A stretch of 64,000 nt of DNA, from positions 496,001-560,000 of the forward strand of contig NZ_FXAT01000002.1 in assembly GCF_900177725.1 (NCBI RefSeq), read 5' to 3'. Shown piece after piece: positions 26,221 to 34,644 of the stretch. Both the position numbers and the translations under genes were made by a program. Numbering within the stretch: position 1 is the first letter of the stretch; each line of letters opens with the position of its first letter. The DNA is from Paraburkholderia susongensis. GTDB taxonomy: Bacteria; Pseudomonadota; Gammaproteobacteria; Burkholderiales; Burkholderiaceae. Below the pieces are notes generated by a model. It worked only from the letters and a program-made list of their open reading frames with translations. It did not search any database and was not told the DNA's origin.

Positions 26221-26610
26221 ATGCATTTCACGACGCAACCGCGGCGCGCCGGCCGATTCCACCGCCTCCGACCCAGCGCCACGCTTGCCCTCGTGCGCCG
26301 CGCGCTGCTCCCGGCCGCGCTACCGGCCGCCTTGCTGCTCGCCGCTGGCCTCAGCGGCTGCGCGTCGTCGAATACCACCACGCTGATCAATCTGCCGAAC
26401 GGCCAGACCGGCTTCGCGGTCAATTGCAGCGGCGCCGATGCCGCTTCGAGCTGGGCATCCTGCTACGTCCAGGCCGGCAAGGCATGCGGCGCAACGGGCT
26501 ACGACATCGTGTCGAAGGACAACGACGAAGGCGGCGCCGCCGGTGGCAGCGTGACGAACGTCGTATCGGCCAACGTAAAAAACCGCTCGATGATCGTGCG
26601 CTGCAAGTAA
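26221..26610 (+). CDS. Putative lipoprotein
   Basis: 129 residues from ATG 26221 (AAAGGAAAC upstream). A long basic start (QPRRAGRFHRLRP) precedes the hydrophobic core and lipobox AAGLSGCASS. The mature part contains TGFAVNCSG, SWASCYVQAGKACGATGYDIV and ends NRSMIVRC. The paired Cys residues and the SW..CY..AG..CG pattern recall small outer-membrane lipoproteins of Burkholderia with unknown roles. Confidence 0.75.
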   Translation: MHFTTQPRRAGRFHRLRPSATLALVRRALLPAALPAALLLAAGLSGCASSNTTTLINLPNGQTGFAVNCSGADAASSWASCYVQAGKACGATGYDIVSKDNDEGGAAGGSVTNVVSANVKNRSMIVRCK

Positions 26611-26647
26611 GCCCAGCGCAGACCGCGCGCCGCGCCTCGGCGCCGGC

Positions 26648-26986
26648 TCAATGCGCCTGCATCTTCGAAAAGAGATTCAACACGGCGACGCCGGCAATGA
26701 TGAGCCCAAGCCCGATCATGGCCGGCACGTCGGGCACCTGGCGGTAGAGAACCAACGCGACCAGCGTGATCAGCACGATGCCCACGCCGGACCACACCGC
26801 ATAGACGATGCCGACCGGAATGCTCCTGAGCGTGAGCGACAGGCAGTAGAAGGCGATGCCGTAACCCACCACCACGACCGCCGAGGGCAGCAGTCGCGAA
26901 AAACCATCGGACGCCCGCATCGCGGAGGTCGCGATCACTTCGGCGACGATCGCGATGGCGAGCAATGCATAGGGAGGCAACCGCAT
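26648..26986 (-). CDS. SMR family small multidrug efflux protein (EmrE/QacE type)
   Basis: 112 residues with four transmembrane segments. The essential membrane Glu lies in [16 protein letters not shown] (Glu16, equal to EmrE Glu14). [27 protein letters not shown] carries the conserved Gly, Tyr and Trp. [15 protein letters not shown] and the last helix ([16 protein letters not shown]) complete the fold. Proton-coupled antiport of cationic compounds is the family role. It starts 5 bases after the UPF0303 gene ends, so the two form an operon. Confidence 0.93.
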   Translation of the reverse strand: MRLPPYALLAIAIVAEVIATSAMRASDGFSRLLPSAVVVVGYGIAFYCLSLTLRSIPVGIVYAVWSGVGIVLITLVALVLYRQVPDVPAMIGLGLIIAGVAVLNLFSKMQAH

Positions 26987-26990
26987 CGCG

Positions 26991-27488
26991 TCAGGCCTTC
27001 GCAAGCGCGAGCTTGCTGTAGTCGTGACCCAGATGCGCGCACAGCGCTTCCACGACGAATTCGTGATCGGCGCGTTGCGGCAGCCCGGACACCGTGATCG
27101 AGCCGATCACGCCGGCGCCTTCCACCGTTAACGGAAACGCGCCGCCATGCGACGCATATTCGGTCGCCGGCAGACCGTGCTTGTCAGCCAACGTCGCGCC
27201 TGCGAGCTGCATTTTCAGGCCGATCGCGTATGAGCTGCGGCGAAAGTGTGCGACGGTGTTGCCCTTGCGGCGCGCCCAGTCGACGTTGTCGGGCGTCGCG
27301 CCGTCGAGCAGGCTGAAAAATAGCGGCTGACCGAACGTGCGCACGTCGATCGCGGCGGCAATGCCGCGCGCTTTCGCGAGTTCGTGCAGATAAGCGCCGA
27401 TTTGCCACGCACGGTCGGCATCGAAGCGGGGAAACACGAGGGCCTTTTCCTGGGCAGCAATTACCTGCAGATCGTGAGCGATATCCAT
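26991..27488 (-). CDS. UPF0303 / heme-degrading-domain protein (HbpS/GlcG-like fold)
   Basis: 165 residues from ATG 27488, giving the usual [19 protein letters not shown] start; an upstream in-frame start adds 17 residues. [40 protein letters not shown] and the [19 protein letters not shown] segment are typical of the family. Related HbpS proteins bind heme, but UPF0303 proteins have no proven reaction. Two-gene operon with the SMR pump. Confidence 0.85.
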   Translation of the reverse strand: MDIAHDLQVIAAQEKALVFPRFDADRAWQIGAYLHELAKARGIAAAIDVRTFGQPLFFSLLDGATPDNVDWARRKGNTVAHFRRSSYAIGLKMQLAGATLADKHGLPATEYASHGGAFPLTVEGAGVIGSITVSGLPQRADHEFVVEALCAHLGHDYSKLALAKA

Positions 27489-27704
27489 GAAGTTCGAAGC
27501 GAGGTCAGAGAGTTGAAGCGCTCGCCGTCGTGAAGTCATCCTGGGGTGTGGCGAGCCGCATGGAGAATCCGGATTCTAGCGCAGCGCCAGGTGGCGGCTT
27601 TGCGCGACGCGGCGCTGAACGTCCGGAGCCGTGTTGCCAGCAAGGGCCTCGATGACGGCAAGCCGCCGTGCGGTTGCGTAATGAAGCGAATTCTTACATG
27701 GCTA

Positions 27705-27733
27705 TTGCGTCGGCTGTCACGTTGTTCTATAAT
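27705..27733 (+). promoter_or_regulatory. Sigma-70 promoter of initiator tRNA
   Basis: -35 TTGCGT (27705-27710), a 17-base spacer, and a perfect -10 TATAAT (27728-27733). The tRNA begins 16 bases after the -10 box. Confidence 0.85.
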
Positions 27734-27748
27734 CTTTTCTTCGACGGA

Positions 27749-27825
<77 letters not shown>

Positions 27826-27937
27826 AAGCCTCATCAGGCTTTGCGCGATTCAAACGTTTTTGGCAAGTCCTTCTTTTTGCGATTTTGGGCAATCGGTGGG
27901 CAGAGCCTGCGAGAATCCGACAAACCGTCACACCATC

Positions 27938-27962
27938 AAACCCGCCTTCGAGCGGGTTTTTT
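27938..27962 (+). terminator. Rho-independent terminator
   Basis: Stem AAACCCGC / GCGGGTTT, loop CTTCGA, then TTTT. It lies 112 bases after the initiator tRNA and probably ends its transcript. Confidence 0.85.
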
Positions 27963-28011
27963 GTTTTCTGGCCTTCGACGGCTTCGCGCCGCCGCCTTCC
28001 CCAAAACGCCA

Positions 28012-28525
28012 TTAAGGCCGCCAGAAGCCGGGATTCACGTCAGGCGCCGTCTTCTGCCCGACCGGTTTCCCCATCCGTTTCGCTTCTTCCGCGACAGTGT
28101 TCAATTCGTCTTCGGTCACGTCAGAAAAGCAGTGCAGTTCGGAACCGACGCGCACCAGTAGATCGACAGCGATCATCGGCAGCATTCCGATATCAGGCGG
28201 TTCAGCCGGGCTGACAATATCCGAGTTTGGTCAGTCGTTCGCCGCCAGCGTGGTGCGCGATCATGCTTGTGATGCTCGTATGCACGAATGCGCAAAGAAT
28301 TCGGTACTGAACATAGGCTTCGCCACGATCAACGCGGCTTAGTTTCGCTTCGACGGCGAGCTTGTCGAGTCCGGCCTTCCGTAGTTCCTTGCGAACAGGT
28401 TCTTTGCGCGGACGTTCTCCTAACGCAGTTGATCGAGATATTCGGCCTTGGCTGACAGGTTCATCAGGTCCGCCACACCTTCGAGCATCGAGCGAATCGG
28501 CCCGCGCCATGACGATCACGAACCG
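28012..28525 (-). pseudogene. Decayed gene, DUF5677-like
   Basis: Three minus-strand frames join into one protein-like chain. Upstream: GPIRSMLEGVADLMNLSAKA then EYLDQLR followed by a TAG. Middle (another frame): LRKAGLDKLAVEAKLSRVDR, then YVQYRILCAFVHTSITSMIA. Downstream (a further shift near 28220): IVSPAEPPDIGMLPMIAVDL, VRVGSELHCFSDVTEDELN and PVGQKTAPDVNPGFWRP to the stop at 28012. The R-S-x-LE-x-AD-LMNL start and Y-x-x-L-xxx-HTS core resemble DUF5677 proteins. At least one stop and two frameshifts are needed, and no start codon is visible. Family name is tentative. Confidence 0.55.
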
Positions 28526-28541
28526 GCTGTGTCATCCCTGA

Positions 28542-28572
28542 GAAAAGCGCGATGACATCGCGCTTTTCTTTT
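28542..28572 (+). terminator. Strong terminator hairpin
   Basis: GAAAAGCGCGATG and CATCGCGCTTTTC are perfect inverted 13-mers around a single A (effectively a 3-5 base loop), followed by TTTT. The A-run on the left side may also allow termination on the minus strand. Confidence 0.85.
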
Positions 28573-28889
28573 GCGCGCCGTCAACAGAATATGCATCAGG
28601 AATCGGATTTTTCTTAATTTTCGTAAATTATTGTCACGACGCGATTATCCCAAATTAATTTGGTTGATCTAAATAGATTTAGATGGTCAGCTAACAGATT
28701 GGCAATTGAATCGAAAAAAATCTGCGCGTACCGGCGCTGATCCAGGGGGTGTTCGGTTCCTTTTTGCTGAATCGCAGGCCTGACGTAATTGCTGACAGCT
28801 TTTTACAGAGTATTCAGGACGGACCCGCAGAAACGCAAAGGCATAACTTGCGCATTCGCAACTATTGAGACACGAAGGGAAGGTCGAAA
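28573..28889. promoter_or_regulatory. AT-rich leader region of the PAAR/3D cassette
   Basis: This is the most AT-rich stretch nearby. It holds two perfect palindromes: CCAAATTAATTTGG (28650-28663) and ATCTAAA-TAGA-TTTAGAT (28667-28684). They start 17 bases apart and could be regulator sites. Promoter hexamers cannot be assigned with confidence. The ribosome site GGGAAGG of the next gene is at the right end. The composition supports horizontal origin of the cassette. Confidence 0.5.
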
Positions 28890-29360
28890 ATGAAGCGAGC
28901 CATTCTGAAGCCAGACGACGCATCCGGCAACGACGGTGTCGTTACCGAAGGTATCGACCATTCAGCCGCAGAAGGCGATCCATTCGCCAACGGGGCTTGC
29001 ACGGTTATCTTCCGAATTGTCGCCGATTACCGGGAATCGTTCGGTGACCATTTCGATTCGCTACCGTTCCTGACGTCGGGTGGGTATTTCGTTGAGGGCG
29101 CGAGCTTGCGATCCGCAAAATCAGGTTGCGAAATATGGTCTCGCCTGCAATGGGATATCTGCCGGTGTCGGCATAGACGCCAGGACTGGTGCGACGAACA
29201 GTTCGTACTGACCGGTAACGATGGGAGGCCGATGAGCGGTGTTCATTATCGCGTGCGCGTCGGCTCGAACGTCGTAGCCAGTGGCGTAACTGATTCAAGT
29301 GGACGAACGGTACGTATCACGACGGGCGAAAGCCTGCGACTAAGGCTCGAAGTCGCGTGA
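28890..29360 (+). CDS. PAAR-like protein with effector-linked C-terminal domain
   Basis: 156 residues. The N-terminus (MKRAILKPDDASGNDGVVTE then GID) matches how Burkholderia PAAR-type spike-tip proteins begin. The last 50 residues (DEQFVLTGNDGRPMSGVHYR, GVTDSSGRTVRITTG) match the small domain that often follows PAAR and precedes toxins: an EQFVL start and a G-x-TD-x-xGRT centre. The middle (about 35-105) lacks the usual Cys/Gly-rich PAAR core. Part of that core seems to sit in another frame (HGYLPNCRRLPGIV at about 29000-29043), so the gene may carry compensating frameshifts. It lies 46 bases before the 3D-domain gene. Probable role: coupling the effector to a T6SS spike. Confidence 0.6.
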   Translation: MKRAILKPDDASGNDGVVTEGIDHSAAEGDPFANGACTVIFRIVADYRESFGDHFDSLPFLTSGGYFVEGASLRSAKSGCEIWSRLQWDICRCRHRRQDWCDEQFVLTGNDGRPMSGVHYRVRVGSNVVASGVTDSSGRTVRITTGESLRLRLEVA

Positions 29361-29406
29361 CGCAAGGATCATCAAGCCTACAACTTCAAATTGAGAAGCA
29401 ATAGAA

Positions 29407-30345
29407 ATGACGGACTCTACACAATGGGTAACGGTTCACGATACGGCTTATACAAACACTAACCCCAATTCATGCGTTGAAGTTCGAATCGCCGCAAATC
29501 TGTTGTCGTGGGACATCCCCGATAACAGATACGGCGACAAGCTACCTTTAATTCCATCATCTTCGCGTGTGCAACATGGAAAAATTCTGTACCATCTGCC
29601 GATCAAAGCTACGGTAAAAAGCCGTACCGGCGTTCCGCTTTCTAATCGCACACTATCCATCAAGAGCGATCGCGCACACGATACTGTACGAATTTCAGGC
29701 CCGACCGATTCAGACGGTTGCGCAATAGTGATACTCGAATCACGTGAATCGGGTGATTTGTCGTTATCAGTGATGGACGATAATATAACGGCCGTGCCAC
29801 TACGTTTAACTCTGAAAGAGGCATGGTATGAAAGCACTTTCCTCATTACTGGATATCATGTCTGCTTTGAAAGCGATTTTACGGGAGAGCCGGTATTCGC
29901 ACATGGCACGAATGATTACCACAAGAAAGATTTCCTATACAGCGCGCGCGGCGTAGTCATGCAGGGCACAGGAAAAGCGTCAAATGGTCGATATATTCGA
30001 CCAACCCAGGTAAATTCGGGCTGGCATCGCAACAATCATGGCAATCGCGACTATTTGAACAACCCAGACGGCGTGGCATTCACTTATACGAACTCAGTGC
30101 AAGGCGCATATAACCCCGTTACAGAGAATCATTCAATCGCCGTTGATCCTGATGTGATTCCGAAGCGCGCTCAAGTCAATATTGAAATGGTTGGCAATCG
30201 CTTTGCGGACGATACTGGAAGCGCAATTGTCGGCCATCATATAGATAATTTTTTCGGCGCTGGCGCAGCGATACAGACGACATGGGAAATTGGCCCAATA
30301 AATAACACGCAGCGCAAAGTTAAATATATCGGCTTCGGGAGTTAA
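29407..30345 (+). CDS. 3D-domain peptidoglycan-active effector (candidate T6SS toxin)
   Basis: 312 residues without a signal peptide. About 60-140 is a beta-rich Ig-like part (PIKATVKSRTGVPLSNRTLS, GPTDSDGCAIVIL). From about 145 comes FLITGYHVCFESDF. The C-terminus (about 242-286) is a 3D/double-psi-barrel domain: NHSIAVDPDVIPKRAQVNIE and ADDTGSAIVGHHIDNFFGAG, with Asp248, Asp268/269 and Asp280 as the three hallmark aspartates. 3D domains occur in MltA-like and Rpf/YabE lytic enzymes, where an Asp cleaves glycan strands. The setting (PAAR-like gene upstream, signal-peptide protein 4 bases downstream) suggests a toxin acting in the target periplasm. AT-richer than its flanks. Confidence 0.75.
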   Translation: MTDSTQWVTVHDTAYTNTNPNSCVEVRIAANLLSWDIPDNRYGDKLPLIPSSSRVQHGKILYHLPIKATVKSRTGVPLSNRTLSIKSDRAHDTVRISGPTDSDGCAIVILESRESGDLSLSVMDDNITAVPLRLTLKEAWYESTFLITGYHVCFESDFTGEPVFAHGTNDYHKKDFLYSARGVVMQGTGKASNGRYIRPTQVNSGWHRNNHGNRDYLNNPDGVAFTYTNSVQGAYNPVTENHSIAVDPDVIPKRAQVNIEMVGNRFADDTGSAIVGHHIDNFFGAGAAIQTTWEIGPINNTQRKVKYIGFGS

Positions 30346-30349
30346 TTAA

Positions 30350-30772
30350 ATGGGGATTGGAAAATATTTTATTCGCGCAATGATTGCTGCCAGTCTCGGT
30401 ATTGGCGCAGCCCAGTTTGCCTACGCTGATGGCTCCGTGAGCTTTGCGTTGGACATCATTCCGATGATGAAAGGTCGCCCAATTTTTGAGCAGTTCATAG
30501 CCCAGTCATTTTCAATTACAGATACCGGATGGGGAATTCGAATTGATAGCCCAACAATACCGCATATGGGCGGCGCACGTATAGGGCCATATAGGTTTAA
30601 TGCAATCTGGCACAGCCCAAAAGGCGACGTTCCTGTTACTCTTATAATAGATACAAAGACACAGTTTTTCGACGCTCATCATCGAGAAATTACTGGCGAT
30701 GATCTGAGAGAGGCAACGTCGATCACTGAGACTTTGGATTCGATAGAAATCGAGTCACCCAAAGGCAATTAG
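30350..30772 (+). CDS. Periplasmic protein, candidate immunity to the 3D effector
   Basis: 140 residues. A signal peptide (KYFIRAMIAASLGIGAAQFA, cleavage near AYA-DG) sends it to the periplasm. The mature part is beta-rich and acidic at the end (SVSFALDIIPMMKGRP, FSITDTGWGIRIDSP, PVTLIIDTKTQFFDAHH, IEIESPKGN). It starts 4 bases after the effector stop, so translation is probably coupled. A secreted partner directly behind a cell-wall enzyme is the usual effector/immunity order. No homologue is recognised; immunity is inferred. Confidence 0.65.
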   Translation: MGIGKYFIRAMIAASLGIGAAQFAYADGSVSFALDIIPMMKGRPIFEQFIAQSFSITDTGWGIRIDSPTIPHMGGARIGPYRFNAIWHSPKGDVPVTLIIDTKTQFFDAHHREITGDDLREATSITETLDSIEIESPKGN

Positions 30773-31094
30773 CGGCCCGCTCTGGCGCGCCTATTTGATT
30801 ATTCGATAATAAGCGAGCGCGCTCTGCCGGACGCACAAAAAAAGCGCGTCAAAAAAATGACGCGCCAAGACTACGAGGCAATGTACAAGAGAAAAAAGAC
30901 GACTGCGGTGGAGGCCGAGGGCTTCCATCGCAACCATCAGGGCCGATGCTATCAGCGGACCTGAAAAGCGACTGTCAACCAGTGTCAGATGCCGCGCCGG
31001 CCGGAACAGGCATTGCGGCCCGGCACCTCACCGCGCCTCAGTGATCCCTCGCCCGGGTGATAAACTCCTATCACCCTTTCTCGTCCCCTCTCCA
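30773..31094. other. Intergenic region after the cassette
   Basis: 322 bases. It holds the terminator at 30844 and a 35-codon plus-strand frame (30857-30964, beginning MTRQDYEAMYKRKKTT and ending CYQRT) without a ribosome site, which I do not count as a gene. GC content rises to the genome level after about 30900, marking the cassette edge. Confidence 0.45.
30837..30866 (-). terminator. Terminator hairpin oriented to the minus strand
   Basis: Stem GCGCGTCA / TGACGCGC with a 6-base loop (30844-30865). Read on the minus strand it is followed by TTTTTTT, a classical intrinsic terminator. No minus-strand gene is visible upstream of it (30866-31090), so it may end an unannotated RNA or simply insulate the cassette. 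Confidence 0.65.
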
Positions 31095-31640
31095 ATGAAA
31101 TTCTGTTCTGTCTGCGGCCACGGCGTCAGCCTGAGCATTCCGCCGGGCGACAATCGCGAGCGCTTCGTATGCGGCAGTTGCGGCACGGTGCATTATCAGA
31201 ATCCGCGCAACGTAGTCGGCACCGTCCCGGTGTGGGACGACAAGGTGCTGCTGTGCCGTCGCGCGATCGAGCCGCGCTACGGTTACTGGACGCTGCCCGC
31301 CGGCTTCATGGAAATGGGAGAGACGACCGCCGAGGCCGCGTCGCGCGAAACGCTCGAGGAAGCCGGCGCGCGCGTCGAGGTGCAGAACCTGTTCTCCCTG
31401 CTCAACGTGCCGCACGTGCATCAGGTTCATCTGTTCTACATGGCGCGGCTGCTCGATCTCGACATCGCCGCCGGCGAGGAAAGCCTCGAAGTGAAGCTCT
31501 TCGAGGAGCACGAAATTCCCTGGAGCGAGATCGCCTTCCCCACCGTCGGGCAGACGCTGCGCTTCTTTTTCGCCGACCGTGCGGCCGGCAGCTTCGGCCT
31601 GCACACAGGCGACATCTTCCGCTCGCTGCGCGAAGGCTGA
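31095..31640 (+). CDS. Nudix hydrolase with zinc ribbon (NudC-like subfamily)
   Basis: 181 residues from ATG 31095. An N-terminal zinc ribbon has Cys4/Cys7 (CSVC) and Cys26/Cys29 (CGSC), followed by HYQNPRNVVGTVPVW. The Nudix box GFMEMGETTAEAASRETLEE (70-89) then AG fits GX5EX7REUXEEXGU. The family hydrolyses nucleoside diphosphates linked to another group, with Mg2+. Its domain order resembles the C-terminal half of NudC-like NADH pyrophosphatases, but the short length suggests a different substrate. It lies 9 bases before aat and probably shares its transcript. Confidence 0.92.
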   Translation: MKFCSVCGHGVSLSIPPGDNRERFVCGSCGTVHYQNPRNVVGTVPVWDDKVLLCRRAIEPRYGYWTLPAGFMEMGETTAEAASRETLEEAGARVEVQNLFSLLNVPHVHQVHLFYMARLLDLDIAAGEESLEVKLFEEHEIPWSEIAFPTVGQTLRFFFADRAAGSFGLHTGDIFRSLREG

Positions 31641-31649
31641 GCGGCGCAC

Positions 31650-32387
31650 ATGGTTCCCTGGCTCGGAGTTGACGATCCGTTTCCGCCTGTCGAGCGTGCG
31701 CTCGGCGCGACGAGCGGCGCGCCGGGCCTGCTCGCGGCGAGCAGCGACCTGCTGCCCTCGCGGCTCATCGACGCTTATCAGCGCGGCATCTTTCCGTGGT
31801 ACTCGGACGGCCAGCCGGTATTGTGGTGGAGCCCCGACCCGCGCATGATCCTGCGCCCCGCCGAATTCAAGCTGTCGCCGTCGCTGCGCAAGACGCTCAA
31901 GCGCGTGCTGCACGACGACGCGTGGGAGATCCGCGTCGACCACGATTTCGCCGCCGTGATGCGCGCCTGTGCGCAAGCGCCGCGACGCGGACAGCGCGGC
32001 ACGTGGATCACGGCGGACGTCGTCGAGGCGTATTCGTCGCTGCACCGGCTGGGCGATGCGCACAGCATCGAAACCTGGTTCGAAGACAAGCGCGTGGGCG
32101 GTTTGTATGGCGTGTCGCTTGGCAAAATGTTCTTCGGCGAATCGATGTACACCGAGGTCACCGATGGCTCGAAAATGGCGCTGGCCGCGCTCGTCGGGCA
32201 CTTGCGCCGTCACGAAATAGAAATGATAGACTGCCAGCAGAACACGTCGCATCTGGCGTCGCTGGGCGGGCGCGAGATAGCGCGCAAGGCGTTCGTCGCG
32301 CATGTTCGCGCGTCTGTCGGCGCACCGGCCATTCCCTGGCGCTTCGACAAGACCGCCCTGCTCGAGGTCGTCGCGCGGGCGGCGTAG
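31650..32387 (+). CDS. aat: Leucyl/phenylalanyl-tRNA--protein transferase
   Basis: 245 residues of normal Aat length. Signatures are [63 protein letters not shown] and [17 protein letters not shown], and the late [11 protein letters not shown] segment fits. The enzyme adds Leu or Phe to proteins beginning with Lys or Arg, making N-degrons for ClpS/ClpAP. It is followed by bpt, a second N-end transferase, so both arms of the bacterial N-degron pathway are together. Confidence 0.97.
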   Translation: MVPWLGVDDPFPPVERALGATSGAPGLLAASSDLLPSRLIDAYQRGIFPWYSDGQPVLWWSPDPRMILRPAEFKLSPSLRKTLKRVLHDDAWEIRVDHDFAAVMRACAQAPRRGQRGTWITADVVEAYSSLHRLGDAHSIETWFEDKRVGGLYGVSLGKMFFGESMYTEVTDGSKMALAALVGHLRRHEIEMIDCQQNTSHLASLGGREIARKAFVAHVRASVGAPAIPWRFDKTALLEVVARAA

Positions 32388-32491
32388 GAAGAATCAGGCC
32401 GAATCCGGGTCCGCCGCCCACCGGGGCAAGAGTCATAAGCCGCGAGGCGCGCCGGGTTTGCATTACCAGAGACGCTTCGAGAGCTGCCAAC

Positions 32492-33337
32492 GTGACTCAT
32501 CCCAACGAGCTGCCTCTTTCTCCACTTTCAGCGCTGCAATTTTATGCAACGGCGCCCTATCCCTGCAGTTATCTGGATGGCCGCATCGCGCGCTCGCAAG
32601 TCGCCACGCCCAGTCACCTGATCAATTCGGACGTCTACACAGACCTCGTGAAAGCGGGCTTCCGGCGCTCGGGCGTCTTCACGTACCGCCCGTATTGCGA
32701 CGGCTGCCGCGCATGCGTGCCGGTGCGCGTGCCGGTCGAGCGTTTCGAGCCGAACCGCACGCAGCGGCGTGTGTGGAAAAAGCACGGCGGGCTGATCGCC
32801 ACCGTCGCGCCGCTTCACTACGACGAAGAACATTACGCGCTCTACATGCGCTACCAGTCGGCGCGCCACGCGGGCGGCGGCATGGACCGCGACAGCCGCG
32901 ACCAGTACGAACAGTTCCTGCTGCAAAGCCGGATCAACTCGCGGCTCGTCGAATTCCGCGAGCCGCAGCCCGACTGGCCGGACGACGCGCGGCCGGCGAG
33001 AGCGAACACGCCGGGCGTGCTACGCATGATCAGCATGATCGACATTCTCGGCGACGGCCTGTCGTCGGTGTACACGTTCTTCGAGCCCGACCTGCCGCAC
33101 GCGAGCTTCGGCACCTACAACATCTACTGGCAGATCGAGCAGGCGCGCAGCCTGAACCTGCCCTACGTGTACCTCGGCTACTGGATTCGCGAGAGCCCGA
33201 AAATGGCATACAAGGCGAATTTCCGGCCGCTCGAAGGTTTGATCGACGGCGCCTGGCGCGTGCTCGATCCGGCGAACGTCGACCTGCCGCCGATCGATTT
33301 CGAGATCCACGGCCGGCGCGGGCCGCTGCGGCCGTAG
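32492..33337 (+). CDS. bpt: Aspartate/glutamate leucyltransferase Bpt
   Basis: 281 residues from GTG 32492, giving the family start [21 protein letters not shown]. The ATE1-like N-terminal domain has [17 protein letters not shown] and the Cys cluster [14 protein letters not shown]. The C-terminal GNAT-like domain contains [20 protein letters not shown] and [20 protein letters not shown]. The enzyme moves Leu from tRNA to proteins starting with Asp or Glu. Downstream of aat and upstream of pyrD. Confidence 0.96.
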   Translation: MTHPNELPLSPLSALQFYATAPYPCSYLDGRIARSQVATPSHLINSDVYTDLVKAGFRRSGVFTYRPYCDGCRACVPVRVPVERFEPNRTQRRVWKKHGGLIATVAPLHYDEEHYALYMRYQSARHAGGGMDRDSRDQYEQFLLQSRINSRLVEFREPQPDWPDDARPARANTPGVLRMISMIDILGDGLSSVYTFFEPDLPHASFGTYNIYWQIEQARSLNLPYVYLGYWIRESPKMAYKANFRPLEGLIDGAWRVLDPANVDLPPIDFEIHGRRGPLRP

Positions 33338-33471
33338 CTGTTCGCGGGCGACCACGGCGACACAACGGCCAGTGGTGGCCGCCGGTGGATCCGCCCCAAT
33401 CGGTCTCATAAAAGCCCAAAGCCGGTAAAATAACGGGTTCCCATTCTCCGGCCGTCCGGCTGCTTCATTCC

Positions 33472-34494
33472 GTGCTCAGCTCCCTTTACCCGCTTGTTCG
33501 CGCCCAACTCTTTCGCATGGACGCGGAAGACGCCCACCATCTCACCTTGCGCATGCTCGGCGCAGCCGGGCGCACCGGCCTCGCCAGCGCGCTCGCGGCG
33601 CGCGTGCCGGATGCGCCGCGCAACGTGATGGGCCTCACGTTCCGCAACCCGGTCGGGCTCGCGGCGGGCCTCGACAAGGACGGCGCCTGCATCGACGGGC
33701 TCGCGGCGCTCGGCTTCGGCTTCATCGAGGTCGGCACCGTGACGCCGCGCGCGCAGCCGGGCAATCCGCGGCCGCGCATGTTCCGGCTGCCGCAGGCGAA
33801 CGCGGTCATCAACCGGATGGGCTTTAACAATGCCGGCGTCGACCAGTTCGTGAAGAACGTGCAGGCGGCGCGCTATCGCGGCGTTCTGGGTCTGAACATC
33901 GGCAAGAATGCCGACACGCCGATCGAGCGCGCCGCCGAAGACTACCTGTACTGCCTCGAGCGCGTGTACCCGTTCGCGAGCTACGTGACAGTCAATATTT
34001 CATCGCCGAATACGAAGAACCTGCGCCAGTTGCAAGGCGCCGACGAACTCGACGCGCTGCTCGCCGCGCTCAAGGACAAGCAGCAGCGCCTCGCCGACCT
34101 GCACGGCAAGCTCGTGCCGCTCGCGCTGAAGATCGCGCCGGACCTCGACGACGAGCAGATCAAGTCGATCGCCGACACCTTGCTGCGCCACAAATTCGAA
34201 GGCGTGATCGCGACCAACACGACGCTCTCGCGCGCCGCCGTCGCCGGCATGCAATACGGCGACGAAGCGGGCGGCCTGTCGGGCAAGCCGGTGTTCGACG
34301 CGTCGAACGAAGTGATCCGCAAGCTGCGCGCCGAAGTCGGCGAGGCGGTGCCGATCATCGGCGTCGGCGGGATTTTTTCGGGCGAGGATGCGCGCGCGAA
34401 GCTCGCGGCGGGCGCGTCGCTCGTGCAACTCTATACGGGCTTCATCTACCGGGGTCCGGCGCTCGTCGCCGAATGTGCGCAGGCGCTACGGTGA
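33472..34494 (+). CDS. pyrD: Dihydroorotate dehydrogenase (quinone), class 2
   Basis: 340 residues from GTG 33472. An N-terminal membrane-associating helix ([20 protein letters not shown]) marks class 2. FMN-binding and catalytic segments are [45 protein letters not shown] and [13 protein letters not shown] (with the catalytic Ser), then IATNTTLSR and [13 protein letters not shown]. The fourth step of pyrimidine synthesis is coupled to quinone reduction at the inner membrane. 134 bases after bpt; possibly the same transcript. Confidence 0.97.
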   Translation: MLSSLYPLVRAQLFRMDAEDAHHLTLRMLGAAGRTGLASALAARVPDAPRNVMGLTFRNPVGLAAGLDKDGACIDGLAALGFGFIEVGTVTPRAQPGNPRPRMFRLPQANAVINRMGFNNAGVDQFVKNVQAARYRGVLGLNIGKNADTPIERAAEDYLYCLERVYPFASYVTVNISSPNTKNLRQLQGADELDALLAALKDKQQRLADLHGKLVPLALKIAPDLDDEQIKSIADTLLRHKFEGVIATNTTLSRAAVAGMQYGDEAGGLSGKPVFDASNEVIRKLRAEVGEAVPIIGVGGIFSGEDARAKLAAGASLVQLYTGFIYRGPALVAECAQALR

Positions 34495-34644
34495 AACAGA
34501 CACCTGCGAGGCACCTGCGAAGCACCCTCGAAGCACCCGCGCCGCCCGCGTAATATAGACATAAACAAACGGTATTTGGGTTTCGATAGCTCTGTTTGTT
34601 ATGCTTGCGCCCGTCCAAACGCCAGCCGAACAAAAAGGAACACG

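Noticed and set aside
30857..30964. 35-codon frame MTRQDYEAMYKRKKTT... after the cassette
   Set aside because: The start overlaps the terminator stem and there is no ribosome site; kept only as a note.
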